Shown one piece after another: positions 10,611-20,798 of a stretch of DNA of 64,000 nucleotides (within the stretch, counting starts at the first letter, position 1; each line of letters begins with the position of its first letter). A program made the translations under genes and the position numbers. A model generated the notes under the pieces. It had not been told where the DNA came from. It worked only from the letters and a program-made list of their open reading frames with translations, and did not search any database. Source of the stretch: Hexactinellida sp. DTS-2022 (Eukaryota > Porifera > Hexactinellida); the NCBI GenBank assembly GCA_028753945.1, contig JAPNXP010000004.1, positions 496,001-560,000 of the forward strand. Reading direction: 5' to 3'.

Positions 10611-13600
10611 TTATACGAACTGTCCGTCACTCGATAGGAACTCATCAGGGTGTGGTTTCATCATATCAACCGGATACATTTCAGGTTGCATAAAATCGTG
10701 TGTATACATTTCAGGACCTTGTACGAAGTTACCAGGGAGCATTGGCAAGCTAGCATGATGCATTTCGATAGGGGGAGGGTACCCAATGGGCGGAGGCACC
10801 AGGAGACCGTCCAGAGGGAGACTAGTGGTGTCCCCCATCGCTTGAGGGGGCGGGTTATAAGAGGGCAGGCCGGACGCACCCCCTCCACCGTTGTAATACG
10901 GAGCTTGTTTATATACAGGTGGATTCGTGGATTTATTCGCTGGTAAGCTCTCGTAGGTAGGATCGAACTCTCCGTCATCATCGCTGTCATCCGCCCTCCC
11001 TTCTTTGCTGTAGGGCATTGAGAAGCCAGCTGCTCGGTTAATGTTATAGGTACGAGCCTGGTATCTGTTGTAGATCAGGTAGCTCAGACAAATAATCGCT
11101 AACACGATTAGGATACCTAGGATTGCTCCACCGAGTGCTATAACTATCAAGTGCCATAGCTCGAATATACATAGATATAAGCCTGCGCAGTCGGCATTGT
11201 ATTGGATATTGACACACACACTGTGTTGAGGATTTGCACCGCAGGAATTAATTAATTCACTTGTGTATGCTCTGCAGCAGTAAACACCTGCATTATTCTG
11301 TGTTATAGGCATAATGCTAACTGTATTCTCGTTAATGATAGTCACATAATTAATTATACCTGGTAACGAGCCTGGTGTATCGGAATCTGAGTGCTTGTAG
11401 ACCCATTTTGAGGTTGTTACAGGTAATCCAGATGCCGCACATACCAATGTAGCGTTAACGTCGTCAACGGAGTTTAACGGCCCTACTGGGCTTACTGTTA
11501 CTATAGGACAGCTGTGCACAACTAGTGTGAATGACGCTTCTATTTCATTCGGTCCACTAACAACAGTGCAGGTGTACACACTGCCTGATTGGAATTTATT
11601 TCCTACTACCCTCAGTGTGTTGTTTGGGTATAGCGTTATGATGCTCGTGTTCTGAGTTAAATCCTGATTCGCTGTAGACCAGGTTACAACGGGTGTTGGT
11701 TCTGCGTATGCATCGCAGTCTTGAATGAATGAATTTCCGTCTATGACAATCACATTTCCAGAAGGGAATCCCGAATCAATTATAGGCGCACTGGGTATTA
11801 AAACAGTAGCAATGAGAGCTCTAGAAGTGCCTTTGAAATTTGTACTTTTACAGTAATATTCTCCGTTATCTCTCGCATTGTAGGATACAACTGTTAAAGT
11901 AGAATCACGTGACGAATTAGTTTGATCCGTAGAGCTCTCAATTATATGTTTCGCTGAGGGAGTTATTGTGAATGATTCCGAAGAGCTTTCAAATTGCCAG
12001 ATTATTGTAGGAAGAGGATCTCCCATGGTTGTACATGATATCGTGACATTCTCAGTTGGGACTGTTATAGTGTAAGGGGTAGTACCGTCAGGGAATGTGG
12101 GAGGAACTAAAAGGAATAACAGCTGTTAATTAGATTATGGGGTTTGGTAGTTACAGGATTTATCCATGGTTAAAGTTGGGATGTATTGACATACTATTTG
12201 CCCTAGATCCCAAATGATGTACAGTCAATTCCCATTATAACGAAGTGCTCGGGACCGTAGTTTCATTTCGTTATAAGCGGGGTTTGTTATAAGCAGAATT
12301 CGTTATAACCGAAGTAAATCAATAGCCTAGAGGCCATATAACTTATAACAAATGACTTCGTTATAAGCGGAATTTCGTTATATCCATTTAATTGTAAACG
12401 AAGTTCAGATAATGTAATATGATAGAAGGATTTCTTCGTTATATCCGACTTGGTTATAACCGGAAGTTGACTGTATTTCATTATACAGTAGACTATCGTC
12501 GATAACGAACACCAGGGGACGTCGAAATTATTTGTTCATACTAAGGAGAGTCTACTGTAGTGGAATTGTTAACCAGAAAAACACTAAATTTATAACAATT
12601 CCCATAGGAACTCAGTAGGTTTTATACAAAATATGGGTTTACCACTTAGTGTATATACAGTAAACTCCCGTTATAACGAAGTCCGGTATAATGAATATAT
12701 ATACTATACAGACTAATAAAGTACAGTAGAACCTCGTTAGTACGAACACGGTTAATACGAATTTCCGGATAAGACGAACAAAATCAGGTCCCTACAATGG
12801 CTATTCAATAGAGCTCTGCGCGGGTCATATGCGGGACCCGCACCCGCCCCGCATCTATTAGTAATTGACCCGCACCCGCCCCGCAAATCCGACAATATAA
12901 ACAAATGAACCCGCAACTAACACACATTAACCCGCGCTCAACCCGCACCAACCCGCACCAAAACGTTGACCAGTATTATCGCTAGGATTATATAATAGGG
13001 TGTAAACACTCGGCGCACAATGCGGGCACAAAAATATTTACATCATTAAGGAATAAAGAAGACGGCAATATGTTTTGGGCGGAAATTTGAACATAGAATT
13101 ACGTGTTTATTATTCGGGAATACGAAATAATTCACCGTACAATTCGTTCCATCGCAAGACTTCTGCCATCTTAAGATTATATTGATGATTAATTTTGTTT
13201 AGGAACTATAGAGGGGTACATTGTTACAATTAGTGGACACTGCACCCCAAAATAATCCTTAGCGAGAACTCTTGCGCTGACCCGCATCAACCCGCACCAA
13301 CCCGCAGTAAGAATCTCTGACCCGCACCCGCCCCGCATTACGATTCCGTGACCCGCACCCGACCCGCCCCGCAAATATTCTGATTCTTTGACCCGCAAGA
13401 ACCCGCGGGTTGCGGGTCCCGCAACCCGAATTTATTAACCGCCCCGCGCAGTGCTCTACGTATTCAATGGGTATTATTACCACGGTTAATACAAACTTGG
13501 ATAAAGCGAACCCATTTTTACCGTCCTTTGGTGTTCGTATTAACGAGGTTCTACTGTAGTTGATTTTATGCTTATATCGAACTAAACTAAGTACCCCTTG

Positions 13601-15020
13601 GACTTCATTATAACGAGAGTTTTAGTACAGTCGACTCCGCTTAATAGAGCCACCGGTTAATAGATTTCACTGCTTAATCGGGTCAAAATTTCACAGGATT
13701 TATAGGACGGAATTACATTTTGGCTTAAATTATTTTCGGTTAATAGATTTCTCCGCTTAATCGGGTCAAAGTAACCTGGTCTCGAGATGACTCTATTAAG
13801 CGGAGTCGACTGTATACTATAAGATTCAAATACAACTAACCAGCAGGCCTCACAATGATTCTCCCACTCGCCACCGCACTGGCTTCTGAGTTAGCGGCTC
13901 TACAGGTGTAGTAGCCTGCATCCAGACTATCCAACTTCTGTATCTCCAGTGTGGTAGTGTTACCAACCGTTGTGAGAGTAGTCTCGTTCTCTTGATTTCC
14001 TTCCTGCACACTGTCCTGGTACAACACGACTGAGGGATCTGGCAATCCAGATCTGATGCAGCTTATCGTTATTGTCTGCTGTTCATACTCAACCAACTCT
14101 CCTTCTATGCTAGACACGACTCTGGGCAGTTCGTATATAGTCAGTGTTCTCGTGGGAAGTGCGATACCTGCTAGAATGAGTCTGTATTCAGTAGGCGTAT
14201 CAGCTGTTACAGTTACTGAGATTTCTGCTCCGGAGAATCGTGAGTTTGTCGTTGGGATATCAACAAATACACCAGCCACTCTATGTTGCCAATCACAGTT
14301 CTGTGTATACCCCACACACTCAAAGTATACGATACCTCCTATGGTACTCGTGAAGTCAGAACTGGGATAAACCAATGGGGGAACCGTGAATGAATTTGTT
14401 GCAACCACAGATATTGTGTAGAATTGATTGGCTTGTACTCTCCCGTTAGGATCGCCAAATCTATTATCAATGAAACACCGGTATGTGTCGCCATCGATTG
14501 CCACAGACGAAGCCAACAGTAGTGAGTTAGACCCAATTAGAATCTTAGCATTAGCGATCGAGCTTCCTCCCTTCTCCCACGAAATTACAGGTGCGGGTAG
14601 AGACTGATTGAAGAAGTTACAGGGAAGATACGCAGTAACGGTATTCAGTAATGTGACTACGGTCTCGCCAACAGGACTCGAGTCTACAAACTTAGCCCAG
14701 TACACGATAGCAATGGAGCTAACAATAACTCCGTTCTGATTACTAGCCAGGCAGTCCCAGATTATACCTGCGTTCGACCCATCTACCCCCTCTACGGGCG
14801 TGGGGCGGGTGAAGCTCTCATTCGAGTTAGCAGTGTGTAGAGCTACATTGTTGCGTCTGTATACGATCTGAGTGCCAGTAGACCGACACTGTATAACGAA
14901 GGGAACTGTGTTGTGAGCGTAGTACACTGATTCTGGCTGTTGGGTGAAATATAGTGATTGTGAGTACACGGATACCAAATAGGCAAAAAGTAGGTATAGT
15001 TTGTAGTTGAAAAACTCCAT
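10611..15020 (-). CDS. Ig-superfamily type I transmembrane receptor, two exons
   Basis: Exon 1 is 15020-13841, exon 2 is 12106-10611, with a GT-AG intron at 13840-12107 (donor ctg|gttagt, acceptor ccttttag|ttcctc). The phase-1 junction keeps frame, giving 891 aa. Residues 1-20 form a signal peptide. About seven Ig-like domains follow; the clearest are domain 4 (TISC...DAGYYTC), 5 (TISC...DNGEYYC), 6 (DCDAY...VYTC) and 7 (TLVC...NNAGVYCC), while domain 3 is atypical. A single membrane helix lies at about 710-738. The cytoplasmic tail of about 150 residues is proline-rich with an acidic patch, PPVY (789-792, WW-binding type), TYESL (Tyr 778, a possible SH2-binding site) and many other tyrosines. 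A surface recognition or adhesion receptor is the likely role; the ligand cannot be told. Its upstream region (16.0-16.6 kb) resembles that of the TRAF genes. Confidence 0.85.
12222..12473. mobile_element. Pogo/Tigger-like MITE in Ig-gene intron
   Basis: 252 bp bounded by TA (12220-12221 and 12474-12475). Left end CAGTCAATTCCCATTATAAC; the right end reads the complement, beginning CAGTCAACTTCCGGTTATAA. The interior repeats 'cgttata' boxes. Confidence 0.8.
12724..13556. mobile_element. Pogo/Tigger-like MITE, itself carrying a hAT MITE
   Basis: Terminal inverted repeats CAGTAGAACCTCGTTAGTAC (left) and CAGTAGAACCTCGTTAATAC (right, complement), flanked by TA at 12722-12723 and 13557-13558. The middle (12809-13458) is a different element. 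Confidence 0.8.
12809..13458. mobile_element. hAT-type MITE nested in the pogo-like MITE
   Basis: Ends TAGAGCTCTGCGCGGG and (complement) TAGAGCACTGCGCGGGG. Flanks are CTATTCAA and CGTATTCAA, a near-match to an 8-bp target duplication. Subterminal 'acccgcacccgccccgca' repeats on both sides make this the most GC-rich part of the intron. Confidence 0.7.
13628..13812. mobile_element. Pogo/Tigger-like MITE, intact 185 bp
   Basis: Nearly perfect termini CAGTCGACTCCGCTTAATAG at both ends (right end complemented), with TA at 13626-13627 and 13813-13814. It abuts the preceding element and shares its TA. Related partial copies occur near 39040-39090 and 42770-42860. Confidence 0.85.
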
Positions 15021-15759
15021 TTTTAGCTAGAGATATTGGAAATTGTTTTTATGAGATAACAGACATTGAAATGAAATATAATACAATTCATAAAATCATG
15101 AATAGAATTCGCAATTCTAATTATACAAACCTCCTAAATAGAGAATTTATATTCTTTGTTCTAGAATAGACTGGAATTGCGTTACATGAAAACATAGAAT
15201 ATGAAGATTATCTGATAAAATAACGTCATTGTTATTTAATTAATAAACTCTAAACTTGTAATAAGAAACTGTCACAAGTTTATTAAGTTAAGTTACTAAT
15301 TAGAAAATCGCGTCTGTATTTTCGCATAACTAATCAACAGAACTAATCTTTATCTAATCATGACATGACAATTCAAGGCAGTCATGAAAAAGAAAATAAT
15401 CAAATAAACCCTATTTATGTTACTCACTTTGGCGTAATGTAAATCAAGCTTATAACTTATAAGTTATCATAACAAGAAGTAAGTTTTTAGTAAATATTAA
15501 TTTTCATTACAACTACATATTATCAAACGAAAGTTTGAAGTAAACCCAAAATTAAATATAATTTCGCATACAAGTTTGAAAGTACGAAAATTGCAAATGA
15601 AAAGTAAATAAATATATGAAATTAGTAAGTCAGAGTCGCTAATCATAACCGGTATTTTCGTTCAGTTTGCTTTATAAAGATATTCTAAATAATAGTCTAA
15701 ATATTGGATTATCTAAAAAAAAGTAATTCTGAATGCGTTATAATAATATTATACAAGTA

Positions 15760-15930
15760 TAGTAGAACCTTAGTACGAACACCAGGGGATTGTCAAAATG
15801 TGTTCGCCTTATCCGGCATCCGCATTAACGCATTAAATGCTTTGAAGGAGACTGAAATAGTGTTCATATTAACCGCTTTTTCGTACTACGCGTAATTGTG
15901 TTTCTACTAACGAGGCGCGAGGTTTTACTG
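15760..15930. mobile_element. Degenerate pogo/Tigger-like MITE
   Basis: TAGTAGAACCTTAGTACGAA at the left and the complement-type 'aacgaggcgcgaggttttactg' at the right, bounded by TA. Same family as 12724-13556 and 61830-61985. Confidence 0.6.
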
Positions 15931-16009
15931 TATATAATTAAACGTGGTTATAAATCGAGGAGAAAATAAAGGAACACACAATAGAGGGTAATACTTTATA
16001 ATGAAACCA

Positions 16010-16560
16010 ACTAATTATGTCTATTTTATACATTTAAGTGTGGAACTACTACCTACGCACATCTGCATACACAAGAAGCTATTAAATAGGGTGCATGAGT
16101 TGAGTTGTGATGAGAAATGTATTTGGGAGATTAAAATCACACAAATTCTAGCTAATAGAAGTAAATAGACATTCCTACTATGCAAGCAAAGATAAACTTT
16201 AGATAATAACAGAGTGTGGTTACTTAACATCTGCTAAACTCGAGATTAACTTGAATTCATTACATAAGTGTCTAAATTGTTGAATAATAGAAGGTATATG
16301 AATGAATACAAGTAGCAATGAGACTGTCTAGATTGAATTAGTGATTATTATGACAACGAATTAAAACCTACTAAATACTTAAAAATGTTAGGTTTCAATA
16401 GATAATTTTGAGGCTTTATTTCTTTAGAAAAAGATTTTTTTCTAGTACGTATTTAACTAATTACTAACTGGCTTCATTAATGAGGCTAATAAGTGGTGAT
16501 AGAGAAATATTCTGATTATTCTCACAAATCTGTGAAATAATTTAATTTCTCTACTTTGCC
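16010..16560 (-). repeat. Diverged copy of the TRAF-upstream module, upstream of the Ig gene
   Basis: Shares, in the same order and strand, 'catctgcatacacaag', 'gcatgagtt', 'aggtttcaatag', 'tgaggctttatttctt', 'tttaactaatta' and 'ggcttcattaa' with the region 37500-37900 upstream of the intact TRAF gene. It lies about 1-1.5 kb upstream of the Ig gene's ATG. It could be an ancient repeat or a duplicated regulatory region. Confidence 0.65.
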
Positions 16561-16869
16561 GATTACTGTCATAACTCATAAGAGTCTGAATTAAGTCGGA
16601 ACGTGACCTACGTTATAATAAGGCCTGTTAATTAGTGTTAAATTTTGGACCATGGATGTCGTTTAAGTCCATTGATTCTTTTTACAATAAATGTTCAAGT
16701 TAGAGATATATAACCAAGTAGTAATCCAGAAGAAGTAAATATTATTGGGTTTAATACCAAGCACATTTGAAGTAAATTAATGTTGCAAAAGTACAAAATA
16801 TTAAAGAAAACATGAAAGTGAATATAAATTTTTAGCAAATAAACATTTGAAGAACAATAACAACTAACA

Positions 16870-17280
16870 CATGTGTATTCGCGAACACACAATATTTACT
16901 GTGTGTTCGCGAACACACAGTTTTCAAACTTTGTGTGTTCGCAAATACACAGTGTTATTGTGTGTGTATGAGTTTTTATTGATTATGGGCGCACAAAAAC
17001 CATTATATTCAATAGTTTATGCAATGCATACTGCATAAGCGTGGACTAGGAGCGGGGATTGGTAGGGCCCTTGTGACTCGGACTTAGGTTTGGTTGGCCA
17101 CTTTTATTTGAAATAACAGAAGATAACTATTGTTAGGGCCATTGGTTCATGCCCTGCCAACCATCCCGGAGCAAACGCGTATGTATATATAGGTTTGGTG
17201 CTTATTTCGTTTACATCCCGTTATATATGTATAAATTTGAATAATATTCAGTTCCTAATCTAAGGCAACGTACGTTCAAA
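16870..17280. repeat. Large inverted repeat, left arm
   Basis: Very similar to the reverse complement of 19385-19745, including 'gcaatgcatactgcataa', 'aggagcggggattggtaggg' and 'tataggtttggtgcttattt'. A tract at about 17126-17150 is missing from the right arm. It contains a 24-bp perfect palindrome at 16898-16921. Confidence 0.8.
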
Positions 17281-17633
17281 TTATTTATTCTTAATTTAAA
17301 AAGGTGTTCTTAGATGATTTTAAGTTAACAATTTATATTTCCAATTTGTCAAGCCATTTTGCTTTTAGATTTACATAATTTAAAACCCCCTTCTCTTCTA
17401 CAAATCCAGTTTGGAACTGTGATACTGACTAGCGCAGAAATCCCATTGGGTACAGGGGAAACCTTTGAAATTATACTAATATTATTAGCTACAATGAAAT
17501 TAGGATACTGTTAAATATATGTATCTGTTCCTTATGAATATCTGATTTACTTGTAACAATAAAATGGTATCCTCCAAATTCATTGATCGATATTATTTGG
17601 GAAACTATGCATTACCTTACAATCAGGGTTAGT

Positions 17634-18047
17634 AGAAATGCTGTTAACAGCTCTCTCTTGCTGTTAACAGCTCAGTTTTTGAAAGTCGTTTTGTTGAATA
17701 TCAGGCCTATTTTAAGTATATTTATATAGTATAAATTATCTGAGCACACTTCTAGAAAAGCACACCTTACTATCATCAGTATATTTATGCCAAGTAAAGC
17801 AAATTAGTATGTAGCATCTTTTTCGATTTCTAGTAATAAGAAACCATTCACTCTTAAAGAAAATCGTTCTTTCACAGTGAATGTCGATTCCAATTATAAT
17901 AGAATATTTCTCCTATCCAAGGAGATAATTGCAAATATCAGGTCCTTAATATGCTTTTAAGAACGCATTTAACAGTTCAATAACAGCTAGCTGTTAACAG
18001 CTAAAATTTGCTGTTAGCTGTTAACAACATAGCTTTTTCCACCCCTG
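17634..18047. mobile_element. hAT-like MITE with 'gctgttaacagc' palindromes
   Basis: Ends CAGGGTTAGTAGAAA and (complement) CAGGGGTGGAAAAAG. Flanks are cttacaat and cttattat, six of eight matching. The palindrome gctgttaacagc occurs near both ends, twice at the left and in variants at the right. Confidence 0.5.
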
Positions 18048-18060
18048 CTTATTATAGGAA

Positions 18061-18380
18061 ATTAACGCTCCATGAAATTAACGCGATTTGAAGCAAAACA
18101 TTCTCAAATACATGAAATTAACTTGAATAAATTTTAGAAAAATCTTCAAGATAGTTAATCTCCTGATTAAATACTATTTCTTGTCCCAAAATAGGATTCT
18201 AATCTACTTGATAGGCATGGTATATCCTCTCAACCTAGTTGGAAAAAATGTAGCTTAGAAGTTTGCCCATCGATTGTATACATATTTGCTAAATACGTGT
18301 ACTATGAATTTGCAGGAAATTAACCCGAAGGAAATTAACGCGATTTGGAGAAATTCGCGTTATTTTCATGGAGCATTAAC
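18061..18380. mobile_element. MITE with long inverted ends
   Basis: Left end 'attaacgctccatgaaatta' and right end (complement) 'gttaatgctccatgaaaata' are inverted copies extending about 28 bp, through 'acgcga'. The internal motif 'gaaattaac' recurs several times. Confidence 0.65.
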
Positions 18381-18903
18381 TTCATATAATAAGGTATATT
18401 CATTCACTAAAGTGCATATCTACGTTCTTCACGGTTGTGCACAAACAGAAGAGGGATACAAATTAACAGCATGTCATTCAGTATTTACCATAGGATATAA
18501 TAAAGGACATAACGAAATACCTGCTAATATCGAAGTGGTAAATTCGACATCCAAATTCCTTAGTTCATTAATGTTTCTCCGCTTGTATCGTTATTTTTGG
18601 CTAATTGTCCTTTTGTGTCTTAAATTATGTTGTTGTTGTTGCAACATTAAAATTTATTGGGTAAAATCAGTTTTCGATATCAAATTGAGTTAGAAGATTC
18701 AAAATTCAAATGACATAATTTATCGATCAAATTATATCCGATAATTTTGAGAGCCTCACAGTTCAATGTTTTGCACTCATTCACATAAAATATAACATGA
18801 GTATTTCAAATAAAAATGTTTGAGCCCCAAATCATCTTTGCTAAGACTGATAAAACGAAATTTTGATAATCAGTTTCTATCATATTCCTACTTTATAAAG
18901 CAA

Positions 18904-18978
18904 CGAGCCCTTCGGTTTCGGTCGCTTTGCGACAGATTGGTGCTATGCACCTAAAGTTAACCGCCGCTATGCGGCCTT
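18904..18978. repeat. 75-bp four-hairpin repeat, copy A
   Basis: Four short triloop hairpins in a row; the second, third and fourth are GTCGC-ttt-GCGAC, GGTGC-tat-GCACC and GCCGC-tat-GCGGC, preceded by CGAGCCC-ttc. Two more copies of exactly the same length lie at 33731-33805 and 52712-52786. Confidence 0.8.
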
Positions 18979-19110
18979 AAGCTTCCCCAAACCATTCATT
19001 ATATAAGTTCATAATTTTGGATTTTAACCAATATATTATCCTTTTTGTCAACAACAACAATAAATATTTATATTAGAAATTTCTAAATGAGAAATTCAGA
19101 TTTAGCATAC

Positions 19111-19256
19111 TCAGGGGCGTATACTCGGGATGGGGATTGCCCGGATTGGTAGGGCCATTTATGCTAACTTGCATCATACTTAATAGAAGATGATGGCTCT
19201 TGACAAATTATTGGTAGGGCCATGGCCTCACCAACCCTACCGGAGCCTACGCCTAT
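19111..19256. mobile_element. hAT-like MITE related to the inverted-repeat arms
   Basis: Begins CAGGGGCGTATACTCGGGAT and ends with the complement-type 'ccggagcctacgcctatg'. The 'ggattggtagggcc' and 'accaaccctaccggagc' tracts match those in 16870-17280. Approximate right boundary. Confidence 0.5.
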
Positions 19257-19384
19257 GCATACTTGTTTACCTACTATTATAACATTTGGAAGCTAACCTC
19301 TATCTCAATTATAAGTGCTGTTTCTATTTCCCTATCACTTTAATACAATCCGGACAAACATACACGAGTAAATATTTAATGTAA

Positions 19385-19745
19385 CTTGTAAATAATTTGA
19401 ACGTACGTAGCCTTAGATTAGGAACTGAATATTATTCAAATTTATACACGTACATATATACAGAGATGGAAACGAAATAAGCACCAAACCTATATATACA
19501 TAAGCGTTTGCTCCGGGATGGTTGGCAGGGTTATCTTTCGTTATTCAAATAAAAGTGGGCCAACCAAACCTAAGTCCGAGTCACAAGGGCCCTACCAATC
19601 CCCGCTCCTAGTGCACGTTTATGCAGTATGCATTGCATAAACTATGAATATAATTCTTTTTGTGCGCCCATAATCAATAAAAACTCATACACATACAATA
19701 ACATTGTGTATTTGCGAAGACACAAAGTTTGAAAACTGTGTGTTC
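19385..19745. repeat. Large inverted repeat, right arm
   Basis: Reverse-complement partner of 16870-17280, about 2.1 kb away. The hAT transposase remnant on the minus strand begins directly beyond its outer edge. Confidence 0.8.
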
Positions 19746-19822
19746 TGCAACATATATACTGTAAATGCTAAATAAGAAAATATAAGGTAAAAAAACTAAG
19801 TGTATTCTCTATATATGCTAAA

Positions 19823-20300
19823 TCACAAATCTATTTTGTGGTGACCAGACTTCGCAAAGTCACCTATTATTGCCTCTTCATCTAATGATATATCCTTATG
19901 TATATACATTAGCGCTAGACCGGTCAACCTTTCATCAGTCATCGTAGACCTACAACACGATTTGAGGATTTTCATAGCGCTGAAAGATCGCTCCGCTGAA
20001 CAAGTTGTTATATGTAGAGTCACAGCAATCTGAAGTATAATTTTCATTTTTGGAAAATCGGTGATAAATGTTGCAACTGTTCCAACATATCTAGTGAACG
20101 GGGGATAGTTCTTCGATATCTATGGTACAGCTTTAATTCTTGGTGTAATTCATCTTCCCCGCAATTTAAAGGACCTCTGTACAAATTATGAACCTCTTTC
20201 AAAATACTATAGTCAATTAGTTCAGAGTTTATCAGATTAAACAGACCAAGCGTTGACCTTGATTGTTTTGAAAACCTCCTTTGAAGATGAGAAATTACTG
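19823..20300 (-). pseudogene. hAT transposase C-terminal fragment
   Basis: The minus-strand frame 20047-19823 ends in the hAT dimerisation signature: TTCSAERSFSAMKILKS, then STMTDERLTGLALMYIH and a terminal DFAKSGHHKIDL. It parallels the end of the intact transposase at 58546-58935 (TAENERSFSCMKRVKT...DFAKLANRRI). More decayed hAT coding similarity appears to extend upstream to about 20300. It lacks the zinc finger and catalytic core. Confidence 0.75.
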
Positions 20301-20479
20301 CGTTTATAAAAGGATACCAAAAAGAAAATAAATATTACAGAGAAAATATATGAATGGTAAGAAGTTCTTATCAAACACATATTTTCTCTATAATATTTAT
20401 TTATGCTACTACTTATAACTACCCATCAAACTACCAATAAACTATAGTTATATTTTATAAAAATATATTTTGTTCTTCA

Positions 20480-20600
20480 ATTGCAAACGTTAGTTGATCA
20501 ATTGCAAACATTGATTGATCAAATGCAAACCTTGTCAATTTGATGAATTGCATACTGTTGTAGTTGATCAATTGCAACACCCTCAGTTGTTGGACTGTTA
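20480..20600. promoter_or_regulatory. Repeated 'ttgatcaattgcaaa' motif upstream of the mucin-like gene
   Basis: Five variants of a 16-bp motif centred on the palindrome ttgatcaa/attgcaaa occur within 120 bp, about 200-320 bp upstream of the ATG. The second mucin copy (45.8 kb) lacks the cluster. A regulatory role is only a guess. Confidence 0.35.
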
Positions 20601-20798
20601 ACTAGTTGTCACTCGAGTGCCTGATTTTCCTTTATTAATTGCTTGTTAATAAAATAATAATATTTCAAGGACAATACAGAATCCGTATATTAGCTTATAC
20701 GTAGATATTCTGTAGGTGGTTGGTTATGTGGTAATGCTATAAGCCTTTATATCCACTCGCATGCTATAAAGAGATGAGTTGCTCGGTATAAACATTCT

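Larger units (their letters stand above)
12658..13625. mobile_element. Pogo/Tigger-like MITE interrupted by a second MITE
   Basis: Left end CAGTAAACTCCCGTTATAAC; right end (complement) CTAAAACTCTCGTTATAATG, with TA on both sides. The original element was short and was enlarged by the insertion of 12724-13556. Confidence 0.65.
15021..20798. other. Gene-free interval between Ig gene and mucin-like gene
   Basis: Divergent promoters lie at its two ends. Between them are a decayed pogo-like MITE (15760-15930), a copy of the TRAF-upstream module (16010-16560), a large inverted repeat (arms 16870-17280 and 19385-19745), two other MITEs, a 75-bp four-hairpin repeat and a hAT transposase remnant. The 139-aa frame at 18274-18693 overlaps a MITE end and is not a gene. 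Confidence 0.6.

Noticed and set aside
10611..12026. Two separate genes for the Ig sequences at 10.6-12.0 and 13.8-15.0 kb
   Set aside because: The first lacks a signal peptide, the second lacks a membrane segment, and GT-AG sites of matching phase join them in frame.
18274..18693. 139-aa plus-strand ORF
   Set aside because: Starts within the inverted-repeat MITE 18061-18380 and has no domain, Kozak context or splice support.
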